Shown here in pieces: positions 55,264 through 63,233 of a DNA stretch of 64,000 bases (the stretch's first letter is position 1; the number at the start of each line of letters is the position of its first letter). The position numbers and the translations under genes were made by a program. This DNA is from Phycisphaerae bacterium (lineage in GTDB: Bacteria; Planctomycetota; Phycisphaerae; Phycisphaerales; UBA1924). The notes beneath the pieces were generated by a model, which searched no databases, was not told the origin of the DNA, and saw nothing but the letters and a program-made list of their open reading frames with translations. The stretch lies in NCBI GenBank assembly GCA_030429705.1, contig JAUIES010000001.1, forward strand, positions 1,674,001 through 1,738,000, written 5' to 3'.

Positions 55264-56883
55264 ATGCCTCAACGCGTTCATTCCATGCTTCGTGCGCTCT
55301 TCGCGAGTTTGTTGGTGGCGACCTTGGCGACATCGGCCTGTGCTCAGGAGGCTGAGCCGGAGATGTTTGAGCGGATCAATCGTCGTGGGGCAGTCAATAT
55401 CAAAACTGACTACGACGCGACGAACGCGAAGATCCCGCTTGACGAGGTGCATGCGTTGTTGCCACGGGATGCGATCCCGGCGCTGATGAGTCCGGCTCTT
55501 GAAAGTGTTGATGAGGCGAAAGCGTGGCTGAAGGCTGGTGATCGGATCATCGAGGTCGGCGCAGGCGGGGTTGTTGTGGGCGTGCCGGTGCGGATCCTGA
55601 TGTATCACGAGATTGCAAATCTTGATCTCGGCGGCGAGCCAATGGCGGCAACTTATTGCCCGCTGTGCGATTCGGCGACGGTGTTTTCGAGGCGCGTCCG
55701 CATGCCCGGCGGGAAGACGGAGGTGCTGGAGTTTGGGGTGTCGGGGGCGCTGTACAACTCAAATGTGTTGATGTATGACCGGGCGCACAAGGGGCTGTGG
55801 AGCCAACTGATGATGCGGGCGGTGACGGGCCCGATGTCGGGGACGGCGCTCACAACGCAGCCGGTGCGGATCGTTCGGTTTGACAACTTTGCCGACGCGT
55901 ACCCGGATGCCAAATTGGTGAGCCGCGAGACTGGGCACAGCCGCAACTATGAAGGCGCGAACCCGTATGTCGAGTATTTTGGCTCTGACAGATTGATGGT
56001 GCCTGTTCGATCGTTCGGCGATGCGATGAAGAAGAAGACGCTGGGGCTGGGGATTGAACACGAGGGCGAGGCGTGGTTCGTCCCGGTCGATGCGATCGAT
56101 CGCGAGATGACTGTTGAGACGAAGGCAGGGGGGGTGCGATTCTCGGCTGACGACGCGGGTGTGCATGTGATCGAGGTGCCCGACGATGTGCGCACAGCCC
56201 AGTCGTATTACTATTCGTGGACAGCGTTTTACCCGAACAGCACGATTGTTGAAAAGCGTGAGCCGGCGACGCCGGTTGCGTGGTATGAGGAAGAGATTCG
56301 GGCGTTTGAGGCTGCGGATAGAGCATCGCCGCCGGAACCGGGGCAGGTGCTGTTCATAGGGAGTTCGAGCATTCGCATGTGGGAGACGCTTGAGCGGGAC
56401 ATGAGCCCCGTGCCGGTGTTGCGTCGTGGGTTTGGGGGCTCGAAGACGGGCGAGGTGCTTGCGGTGTTTGATAGGATTGTCACGCCTTACGACCCGAGTG
56501 TGATCGTGTATTACTGCGGGGACAACGACCTCGGCAATGACAATACCGACGCTCAGGCGGCTGCCGATGGATTCATCGCGTTTGAACGACGCGCCCGAGC
56601 GCAGTGGCCGAAGGTGACGGTGATGTACATCGCGATCAAGCCGAGCCTTGCTCGTTGGGACAATTGGCCGGCGATGCAGCGTGCGAATCAGATCGTGCGT
56701 GATTATTGCAACGCCACGCAGCGGGCCGAGTTTCTGGACATCGTGTCGCCGGGCTTGACGGCTGCCGGCACGCCTGACCCGGCGATGTTTCTCGATGACG
56801 GCTTACACCTCAATAGCACGGGGTACGAACGGTGGAACGAAGTGATTCGGCCAAAGGTGCTCGAAGCGTGGGAGCATCGCTGA
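55264..56883 (+). CDS. DUF3179-SGNH/GDSL hydrolase fusion, exported
   Basis: A 539-residue exported protein. After a signal peptide (residues 5-27) comes a DUF3179 domain (about 50-330) with its hallmark Y-C-P-L-C-D-S-A (C132, C135), G-V-S-G-A-L-Y-N-S-N and L-W-S-Q. The C-terminal part (about 350-539) is an SGNH/GDSL hydrolase: V-L-F-I-G-S-S-S-I-R near residue 363 and D-D-G-L-H-L-N-S-T-G-Y near 512, with nucleophile Ser and catalytic His. It probably deacylates a lipid or carbohydrate ester. The ATG at 55264 starts the signal sequence. The combination of DUF3179 with SGNH is uncommon. Confidence 0.9.
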   Translation: MPQRVHSMLRALFASLLVATLATSACAQEAEPEMFERINRRGAVNIKTDYDATNAKIPLDEVHALLPRDAIPALMSPALESVDEAKAWLKAGDRIIEVGAGGVVVGVPVRILMYHEIANLDLGGEPMAATYCPLCDSATVFSRRVRMPGGKTEVLEFGVSGALYNSNVLMYDRAHKGLWSQLMMRAVTGPMSGTALTTQPVRIVRFDNFADAYPDAKLVSRETGHSRNYEGANPYVEYFGSDRLMVPVRSFGDAMKKKTLGLGIEHEGEAWFVPVDAIDREMTVETKAGGVRFSADDAGVHVIEVPDDVRTAQSYYYSWTAFYPNSTIVEKREPATPVAWYEEEIRAFEAADRASPPEPGQVLFIGSSSIRMWETLERDMSPVPVLRRGFGGSKTGEVLAVFDRIVTPYDPSVIVYYCGDNDLGNDNTDAQAAADGFIAFERRARAQWPKVTVMYIAIKPSLARWDNWPAMQRANQIVRDYCNATQRAEFLDIVSPGLTAAGTPDPAMFLDDGLHLNSTGYERWNEVIRPKVLEAWEHR

Positions 56884-56892
56884 ACGAACGGC

Positions 56893-57121
56893 GGTGCCAC
56901 CACCCGCCGTCTTCGGCGCGTGGTGCTTCGGTCGCGGTGCACCGGTAAACACGACGGGCGGAAGACCGCCAGCCGTGGCACCGGGCGAATAGGTGAGGTT
57001 CCACGACAGTCGGTGCCGCCTCGCCGTGCCGGCGGCCAAGAACATTCGGGCAGGCAAGCACGCACGACTCGAAGACTCGATTTGCGTGGCACATGGGAAA
57101 CAACCACCCATGCCACCCGCC
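56893..57121. repeat. ~225-bp intergenic repeat R2, copy A
   Basis: It aligns with 60017-60243 over about 225 bp with roughly 85% identity by eye. It has inverted ends GGTGCCAC and GTGGCACC about 95 bp apart, and a core GCGGAAGACCGCC hairpin, then a second half with CGTGCCGGCGG and AACATTCGGGCA. It lies just after the DUF3179-SGNH gene and includes one copy of the 14-mer CCATGCCACCCGCC. Confidence 0.8.
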
Positions 57122-57404
57122 TGTGCTGCGACACGCGGCAGGCCGAGGTTTGGGGCGAACGGTCCGGGTGTCATATTGGTTGTCTGTTGGCCACTGTTTG
57201 GCAGCCGGATGGCCAGTTTTAGCCGCGGGTGCGTCCACAACGCGCGTTTTTCATTCTAGACCAGTTCATCCTGAATGGCATGCCATTTGCAGGAGTAAAC
57301 CGGCAGCAAATGAAGTGAAGGGCCTGTCGAGCATTTGCTGAGATGCGTTTCGAATCTTGAAGATGGGCTGAATAGAGAACGGGTTCTTGTGAACAGGTGA
57401 TGAA
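57122..57404. other. intergenic region upstream of the propeller gene
   Basis: About 283 bp without a gene between repeat R2 copy A and the propeller gene. It is less GC-rich towards its end and should contain the propeller gene promoter. I see no small ORF or RNA gene. Confidence 0.5.
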
Positions 57405-58763
57405 ATGAGACAGACTAGATTAAACGGAACACAGTCGCGGTTGCCCGCCGTTGTGATTGGGCTTGCCGGGTGTGCTGCTTTTTCATTGGGAGATCATTTC
57501 AATGAGGAGATGAAACTCGCGCCCAATGACGGGGTCGTCGATCAAGCGTTCGGCCATGCTGTCAGTATTGATGGCGGGATCATTGCGGTGGGAGCCAAGG
57601 GTGACGATGATCTTGGCGCCCAGTCCGGGTCGGCGTATGTGTTCAATGCGGCGACCGGTATTCAGATCGCGAAGCTCGTTCCCGATGACGGGGCTGCAGG
57701 CGATGAGTTCGGTTGCTCCATCGCAATCAGCGGCGGGGTCGTTGCGGTCGGTGCTCGGTTTGACGATGATCATGGCGAGAACTCTGGGGCAGCGTACTTG
57801 TTTGATGCTGCGACCGGAGCCCAGTTGGCGAAACTGCTGCCTGATGATGGGCAAGCAGGCGATGAGTTTGGATACTCGATCGCGATGAGCGGCGGGATCG
57901 TTGCTGTGGGAGCAATTCGCACTGACGACCTGGGCGACTCATCAGGCTCGGTGTATCTCTTCGATGTATCAACCGGCGCGCAGTTGCAAAAACTACTGCC
58001 GAACGAGGGAGCGGCGAACCAGAGTTTTGGTGTGTCGGTCGCGATGGATGACGGGGTTGTCGCGGTCGGATCGCGATCGTACTTCGTCCTCGGCGAAGGG
58101 TTTACCCTTGGCGCGGTGTATCTGTTTGATGTATCAACCGGGGACCAGATCAACAGACTTTCGGCTGGCAACGGAACCTGGACCGACTTCTTTGGCGATG
58201 CGATCGATATTGACAACGGCCTGGTCGCGGTCGGGGCGTGGGCACGCAGCATCTTCTTTGATCACTCCGGCGCGGCGTATGTCTTTGACGCGTCGACCGG
58301 CGATCAGGTGTCTTATATCGTTCCGAGTGACGGCCACGATCGAGACCACTTTGGGATTTCTGTTGCGATCGATGATGGTGTCGTCGCGATCGGGAGTCAT
58401 CAGGACGGTGACAATGGATTCAACGCTGGTTCGGCGTATCTGTACGACGCAGTGAGCGGTTCGCGTATTGACAAACTTCTGGCGCACGATGGATCGGCGT
58501 TTGACTACTTCGGCGAATCGATCGCGATCGAGCATGGTCGTGTCGTTGTCGGCGCTGTCGGCGACGAGGATAATGGATCAAACTCCGGTTCGGTGTATGT
58601 GTTCGACAGCGTGTGTCGAGCAGACTTCAATGGCGATGGCGTGCTTGATTTCTTTGATGTCTCCTCGTTTCTGAACGCCAGCCCCGACTTCAATGGCGAC
58701 GGCGTGTTCGACTTTTTCGATGTAGCGGGTTTCTTGAATGCCTTCTCGGCGGGGTGCCCGTAG
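57405..58763 (+). CDS. seven-repeat beta-propeller (FG-GAP-like) protein with dockerin-like tail
   Basis: A 452-residue exported protein. A signal-like hydrophobic segment (residues 12-31) is followed by seven 53-residue repeats (about 37-404), each shaped like D-G-x-x-G-D-x-F-G-x-S-I-A-x-x-G-G-x-V-A-V-G-A and ending S-G-x-x-Y-L-F-D. Seven repeats suggest a closed seven-bladed propeller, as in integrin alpha FG-GAP domains. The tail has two D-F-N-G-D-G-V-x-D-F-F-D-V EF-hand-like repeats and ends G-C-P. Probably binds a surface partner or polysaccharide. Confidence 0.88.
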   Translation: MRQTRLNGTQSRLPAVVIGLAGCAAFSLGDHFNEEMKLAPNDGVVDQAFGHAVSIDGGIIAVGAKGDDDLGAQSGSAYVFNAATGIQIAKLVPDDGAAGDEFGCSIAISGGVVAVGARFDDDHGENSGAAYLFDAATGAQLAKLLPDDGQAGDEFGYSIAMSGGIVAVGAIRTDDLGDSSGSVYLFDVSTGAQLQKLLPNEGAANQSFGVSVAMDDGVVAVGSRSYFVLGEGFTLGAVYLFDVSTGDQINRLSAGNGTWTDFFGDAIDIDNGLVAVGAWARSIFFDHSGAAYVFDASTGDQVSYIVPSDGHDRDHFGISVAIDDGVVAIGSHQDGDNGFNAGSAYLYDAVSGSRIDKLLAHDGSAFDYFGESIAIEHGRVVVGAVGDEDNGSNSGSVYVFDSVCRADFNGDGVLDFFDVSSFLNASPDFNGDGVFDFFDVAGFLNAFSAGCP

Positions 58764-58995
58764 TTCAGACCGTTTGACTCGAGCCGGGTGGTGTGGTCGT
58801 GTAGTCTTTGCTCAGTAAAACCATGACCATGCCACCCGCCCGTTCTGTGCAGTGTGGCATGCTGAGCCGTATGTCTCGGCGACCCCCCAAAATCTGTGCG
58901 TGACACTCGATTTTATTGGCAAAGGTCCGTTTTCGTGCTACTTGTTGATGCTGGAGAAGATTGGTTTGTACACAGTTTGAGGCGAAAGGGATGTC
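58764..58995. other. intergenic region with 14-mer repeat
   Basis: 232 bp, gene-free, with the 14-mer CCATGCCACCCGCC at 58827-58840 and GGCATGCTGAGCC nearby. The end (58940-58995) likely holds the promoter and RBS of the PEP-CTERM-like gene at 58996. Confidence 0.5.
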
Positions 58996-59652
58996 ATGCA
59001 TATTGAGCGATGGGTTGCGGTGACGCTGCTGGGAGCGACTTTGGCCACTTCGGCGTCAGCAGGAACCACTTTGCATGGCCCGACGCCATACCTGAGCAGT
59101 GCCGACAGCCCGTTTGCGGGTTTGTCAGGTCTGATGATCGAGGACTTTGAAGACGGCGTGCTCAACCTGACCGGCGTGTCGGCAAGTGTTGGCGGGGTGG
59201 TTGGACCAGGGAGCGCGACTGATTCAGTCGATGCCGACGATGGTGTCATTGATGGGTCTGGTCTTGGCGGTCATTCGTTGTTCTGGGGCTCAGGCGCAAC
59301 CGGCATTCTGTTCACCTTTGATGAACTCATTCTTGAAGGGCTGCCTCGTCACGCAGGGATCGTGTGGACGGATGGCGCAGGAACGATTGAGTTCGAGGCT
59401 TTCGATGCTTCGGGTGCCTCTATCGGAACACTTTCTGGCACGCACGCGGGCGGTGGGCATAACGGTCAAACGGATGAAGACCGTTTTTACGGCATCAGCC
59501 ATGACGCTGGCATCGGCTCGATTTTCATTCGCAACACAGCCGGCGGTATCGAGGTCGATCACCTGCAGTTTGCCATGGTGCCATCGCCGATGACCGGTAT
59601 GGTGTTGATTTCCGGCGGATTGATTGGTCTTGGCCGCAGACGGCGCTCGTAA
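58996..59652 (+). CDS. PEP-CTERM-like exported protein
   Basis: A 218-residue exported protein: signal peptide (M-H-I-E-R-W then hydrophobic, S-A-S-A-G cleavage), Gly/Asp/Ser-rich beta body with E-D-F-E-D-G-V-L and no catalytic motif, then the tail V-P-S-P-M-T-G-M-V-L-I-S-G-G-L-I-G-L-G-R-R-R-R. It is the only + strand PEP-CTERM-like protein in the window. A GGCGAAAGGG sequence precedes the ATG. Followed by a strong terminator. Confidence 0.85.
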   Translation: MHIERWVAVTLLGATLATSASAGTTLHGPTPYLSSADSPFAGLSGLMIEDFEDGVLNLTGVSASVGGVVGPGSATDSVDADDGVIDGSGLGGHSLFWGSGATGILFTFDELILEGLPRHAGIVWTDGAGTIEFEAFDASGASIGTLSGTHAGGGHNGQTDEDRFYGISHDAGIGSIFIRNTAGGIEVDHLQFAMVPSPMTGMVLISGGLIGLGRRRRS

Positions 59653-59689
59653 CCCGAGCCGAATCGTACATTGAGCATGCACTTTGACC

Positions 59690-59725
59690 AACCCACCCGT
59701 TCATCGAACGGGTGGGTTGTTTGTA
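59690..59725 (+). terminator. rho-independent terminator of the PEP-CTERM-like gene at 59.0 kb
   Basis: A 13-bp stem AACCCACCCGTTC/GAACGGGTGGGTT (59690-59718, ATC loop) followed by GTTTGT. The stem is strong; the T-run is short. Confidence 0.8.
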
Positions 59726-59826
59726 CTCGTCGGCTCGAATCATGCAAGGTTCACCCATCGGCAGGAATTGCGCAGTGGGGGGGATTGTCTCATCTGTTTG
59801 GGTGTGAAAACATGGTTATGGGGCTG

Positions 59827-59994
59827 ACGAACGCGGCGTTGTGTCGGCAGCGCGCAACAATTTGGCTGCAGAACGCGGCGTTCTGGCTGCCGCGCGCCGC
59901 AATTTGCCTGCAGAACGGGAGGTTGTGCCTGCAGCGCGCAACAATTTGCTTCCAGTGCGCAGGGTTTTGGCTGCCGCGCGCGACCGATTGCCTG
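59827..59994. repeat. 21-bp tandem repeat array, eight units
   Basis: Eight degenerate 21-bp units run from 59827 to 59994, each similar to CAGCGCGCAACAATTTGCCTG or CAGAACGCGGCGTTCTGGCTG. Because 21 is a multiple of three, no stop appears in several frames. In one + frame (from a GTG at 59841) the units read as heptads such as A-A-R-N-N-L-A and A-A-A-R-R-N-L-P-A-E, a coiled-coil-like pattern. Whether it is coding is unproven. It lies upstream of R2 copy B. Confidence 0.7.
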
Positions 59995-60016
59995 CGGTTG
60001 GTCAGCGATTGGCCCC

Positions 60017-60243
60017 GGTGCCACCACCCGCCGTCTTCGGCGCGTGGTGATTCGGTCGTGGTGCACCGGTAGACCTGACGGGCGGAAGACCGCCGGTCGT
60101 GGCACCGGGCGAATTTGAGAGGCTCAATGAAGGTTGGTGCCGCCTCGCCGTGCCGGCGGTCAGGAACATTCGGGCACGCAAACACGCACGACTCGAGGAC
60201 TCGCTGTGCGTGGCACACAACGGAAAGAACCCTGGCCACCCGA
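60017..60243. repeat. ~225-bp intergenic repeat R2, copy B
   Basis: The second copy of the element at 56893-57121. It starts GGTGCCACCACCCGCCGTC, like copy A, and matches on through CGTGCCGGCGG and AACATTCGGGCA to the CCACCCG end. It lies between the 21-bp array and the hypothetical gene at 60256. Confidence 0.8.
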
Positions 60244-60255
60244 CGAAGATTGGAT

Positions 60256-60906
60256 CTAAAGAGCTGACCAACAAAGTTCGTATATGCGAAAGTTCCCATG
60301 ATCAGCCGGAGCGTGACTGTTCATGTGGTGTCCGTGCTTCTTCATCCAAGTAACGAGTTCATCGTCAAGAAACCAGATGCCCCCATCACCAAGCGCGATG
60401 TAGACTATCAGCCCACTCTTACTCACCGCGACCCACTCTCGAAATATCCCCCCAACGAAACCTTGTGGCTGTCGATGATCCCTAAATCGACCATTTAGGG
60501 CAGTGTTGAATTCGCTCAAATAATGTCGCGTTTCCTCGGAAACATGCGGTTGCCACTGATCCAAATCTGGCAGTGCTGAATGAATTGTGCCATTGAGGCC
60601 CACCTCATCACTTTTGGCCGTGTTGATGGGCTTGAAAGACAATTCACTCTTGTTTGAATTCAATTGCATTGCGAACACCACATACTCGTTGCCTCGATCG
60701 TCTAAAGCTATATAGGCGACATGAATCTGATGCAAGTCACCAACAGCCAAAGGTCGGTGCCCATTGATGAGTGGTGGTATCAGTTCAGAAGGCCAATCGT
60801 GATCACAACTGCGATGTGCAATGGTCCGAGTGACTGTCACAATCGAAACGACGACGACAAGAATCGCGAGAGCGATTTGGAGTTTTCGGCGTGGGCTCAT
60901 GCTCAT
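60256..60906 (-). CDS. membrane-anchored hypothetical protein
   Basis: A 216-residue protein with an N-terminal membrane anchor (residues about 9-27, after a K/R start) and a soluble domain with no family I recognise. ATG at 60906 or 60900 (two Met near each other) fits an anchor start better than the frame at 60954. Part of this gene (about 60300-60520) has a C-rich + strand, opposite to its surroundings. It lies beside repeats R2 and the 21-bp array, so it may be a recent arrival. Confidence 0.6.
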   Translation of the reverse strand: MSMSPRRKLQIALAILVVVVSIVTVTRTIAHRSCDHDWPSELIPPLINGHRPLAVGDLHQIHVAYIALDDRGNEYVVFAMQLNSNKSELSFKPINTAKSDEVGLNGTIHSALPDLDQWQPHVSEETRHYLSEFNTALNGRFRDHRQPQGFVGGIFREWVAVSKSGLIVYIALGDGGIWFLDDELVTWMKKHGHHMNSHAPADHGNFRIYELCWSAL

Positions 60907-60987
60907 AGTCGCAGTTCTAATTCCTGAACCATCGATACGAGTGATGAAAAGCATGTCCCTCGCCTTTGATTCGGGCTCGTTGGCGAG

Positions 60988-62124
60988 TCAATGCCCGAAC
61001 AAGTTGGTTTGCCCGAACATGCCTTCAGCCTCGAAGTAACCCAGGGCTTCTTCGACCGAAGTAAACACCTTGGTGGCCGTCTCGGTAATGAACGGGCTCG
61101 GGGCCTTGCTTGGCTTCCAGACGACATACACCTCTTTGGCGCCTTCCCAGGCGTGTTGAAGTTCGCGTTCGACGCCGCTGCTGAGGCCGGGGATGGACTT
61201 CCCCCCCTCGCCGGGGAGTTCGGGGACATACGAGACGATCATGTCGGCCTGGTCGATGAGTTTGAAGTCGCGCATGTAGATCTGGCCGTCGATATCGCCG
61301 GCGATGTCGAGGACCTCGCGTGTGCGCATGCGGATGGGTTCCATGTCCGATTGCACGCCACCAAGTTGGTGGGGCATGTGGTCGAAGAAGTCCTTGCCGT
61401 CTTTGACCGCGGCCAGCGCCCGGTCGAGCAGGAGTTTCTCATCGACATCGCCCGGGTCGAAGGTGATGAAGTGGTCGGCGAGCGCGGCCCGGAAGGCGTC
61501 GATCTCGGCGAGGACATCGGGCATGTCCACGACATGGCTCATGGGGAAGGAGGGGTAGACGCGTTTCATGTCCGGACGGCAAACGAGGCGGAACATGGTG
61601 CGGGTGGTCGAGGCGTGGCGCCCGCGCGAGACGATGTAGAACTGGCTGCCGGGGATGGCCTGACTCATGAGTTCGGTGGCGAGGATCTCTTCTTCGCGCC
61701 AGACCATGCAGTCTTTGAGGGTTGCGTCGATGTCGTGTTCATCGTGGAGTCTTGCGTGGACGACCTCGATGTTGTCGACGAGGCAGATGAAGACGCTGGG
61801 TTCGAGTTTCTGGATCTGGTCGAAGTCAAAGGCGGAGAACAGCCCGTGCCTCCAGCGGAAGGTGGCGTGGGTGTTGACGATGATGTTGTCCATATCGCGC
61901 GAGTCGGCGATGACATCTTTGAAGGCGGCGCGGCGGAGTGAGTTGAGGCGAAGGAGGGGGAGGTCGAGGATGCGACCGGGGCGGATATCGGGGGCTTCGG
62001 CGTACATCATGTCGCCGACATTGAAGAGACCAATTTCTTCGCCTTGATCGCCTGCAAACTGAGCAACCTCAGCGAGATATGATTTTTTATCGAGTCCGAT
62101 CTGTCCTGTCACGATGGTGCGCAT
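60988..62124 (-). CDS. P-loop NTPase-like protein with deoxyribosyltransferase-like C-terminus
   Basis: A 378-residue cytosolic protein. The N-terminus (residues 2-16, G-Q-I-G-L-D-K-K-S) looks like a modified P-loop, followed by a nucleotide kinase-like region (about 1-200). The C-terminal third (about 280-378) has M-R-D-F-K-L-I-D-Q-A-D-M-I-V, G-V-E-R-E-L-Q-H-A-W-E-G-A-K-E-V-Y-V-V-W, resembling a nucleoside 2-deoxyribosyltransferase/N-glycosidase fold. ATG 62124 is used; the frame open to 62244 shows no homology. A role in nucleotide salvage or nucleotide-based signalling is inferred only. Confidence 0.6.
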   Translation of the reverse strand: MRTIVTGQIGLDKKSYLAEVAQFAGDQGEEIGLFNVGDMMYAEAPDIRPGRILDLPLLRLNSLRRAAFKDVIADSRDMDNIIVNTHATFRWRHGLFSAFDFDQIQKLEPSVFICLVDNIEVVHARLHDEHDIDATLKDCMVWREEEILATELMSQAIPGSQFYIVSRGRHASTTRTMFRLVCRPDMKRVYPSFPMSHVVDMPDVLAEIDAFRAALADHFITFDPGDVDEKLLLDRALAAVKDGKDFFDHMPHQLGGVQSDMEPIRMRTREVLDIAGDIDGQIYMRDFKLIDQADMIVSYVPELPGEGGKSIPGLSSGVERELQHAWEGAKEVYVVWKPSKAPSPFITETATKVFTSVEEALGYFEAEGMFGQTNLFGH

Positions 62125-62306
62125 GGCAGCCTCCCTTGTGGCCCGGCCCACCGCCGGATGCCGAGTATATGGGTGGTTCGCGGCGAAAAGTCCGATTTGC
62201 CGGGTTTCCCGTCGAATCTGGTGCGTGTTGCAACTTGCGGGCAAGACGGCAGGTATAGACCTGGTGAGTCCAATCGGACCGATGTCTTGTGCGCACAGGA
62301 GAAGCC

Positions 62307-63230
62307 ATGAAGCGTGCTTTCACACTCGTCGAGTTACTGGTTGTGGTCGGTATCGTCGCGCTGCTCGTGGGGATCCTGGTGCCTGCATTGATGAAGGGTC
62401 GACGGGCGGCGGAGGATGCAGCCGGTTCTGCCAACCTGCGGTCATTGTCGCAGGTGATGGGGATGTACACGGGTTCGAATGATGATGGGTTTTTGAATCC
62501 ATTCGGTGGGAGTGCGGTTTCGTATGCGCACGCACGCACTTTGTCGGATCGCGATCTTGATTGGGACTTTGGCGCAGCGCCTTCGGAAAGTTCGACTGAG
62601 GCGTTTGCGTTTTACTGGTACAGTTATCTGGCCGATCTGGATCAAGAATCGAGACTTCGTGAAGAGCAGTTTGCGCCGGCCGATGCGTGGATGAAGGTAC
62701 TGAAAAAGAAGTTCAAGAAGAAGCCGGAGTCGCGAAGCGGGCTTGCGCTGTGGCCTTCGTCGTTTGTGTATAGCCCAACTTTCTACAGTTCACCCTCGCG
62801 GTATCAGGATGCGGAGCGCGCTCCTGCAACTGCGGCGTTGATATCGACCCAGTTCTTGCAGGGTGTAACTTATCCGAGCATGAAAGCAATGCTGTTTGAG
62901 CGCGCAGACTTTGGGCAGCAGACGCGTCCGAAGCCACCCGATCAGCAGCAAGTGAGCACCGGAAGGCCTCCGGCGTTCAACAACATTCGCGCGAAGATTG
63001 CGGTTGCGACGGTCGATGGGAGTGTTCGCGAAGTCGATATGAGCGATGTGTACACGACGGGCGCGATTCGAGCGAGTGGCATGATCGCGGTTCCTGATCG
63101 ACCGGGTCTTTTTGCGCCCCATCAGCACCCTGAGTTGAACCACGGGGCGGATGTCGGTTCCGATGCTGAGTACCCCGCGTACTTCTGGGCGACGCGCGAA
63201 GGTATTGAAGGCCGGGATCTTCCGAACTGA
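62307..63230 (+). CDS. pseudopilin-like protein
   Basis: A 307-residue protein with a type IV pilin-like N-terminus: short leader M-K-R-A, then F-T-L-V-E-L-L-V-V-V-G-I-V-A-L-L-V (Glu at +5), and a helix continuing to A-A-E-D. The residue before the cleavage is Ala, not the usual Gly, so processing may be less typical. The large C-terminal domain has no H-X9-DG motif but ends V-A-T-V-D-G, similar in place. AGGAGAAG lies before the ATG at 62307. A small membrane protein follows directly. Confidence 0.85.
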   Translation: MKRAFTLVELLVVVGIVALLVGILVPALMKGRRAAEDAAGSANLRSLSQVMGMYTGSNDDGFLNPFGGSAVSYAHARTLSDRDLDWDFGAAPSESSTEAFAFYWYSYLADLDQESRLREEQFAPADAWMKVLKKKFKKKPESRSGLALWPSSFVYSPTFYSSPSRYQDAERAPATAALISTQFLQGVTYPSMKAMLFERADFGQQTRPKPPDQQQVSTGRPPAFNNIRAKIAVATVDGSVREVDMSDVYTTGAIRASGMIAVPDRPGLFAPHQHPELNHGADVGSDAEYPAYFWATREGIEGRDLPN

Positions 63231-63233
63231 GCC

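Noticed and set aside
59827-59994. CRISPR array
   Set aside because: The units are contiguous 21-bp tandem repeats with no spacers, and no cas gene is near.
59671-60072. 133-codon open frame on the + strand through the 21-bp array
   Set aside because: It runs through a strong terminator hairpin and stays open only because of the 21-bp periodicity; no RBS or conserved start is seen.
60991-61941. 316-codon open frame on the + strand across the P-loop/deoxyribosyltransferase-like gene
   Set aside because: The - strand frame is longer, extends on both sides and has a recognisable fold; the + frame gives an Asp/Gly/Val-rich shadow product.
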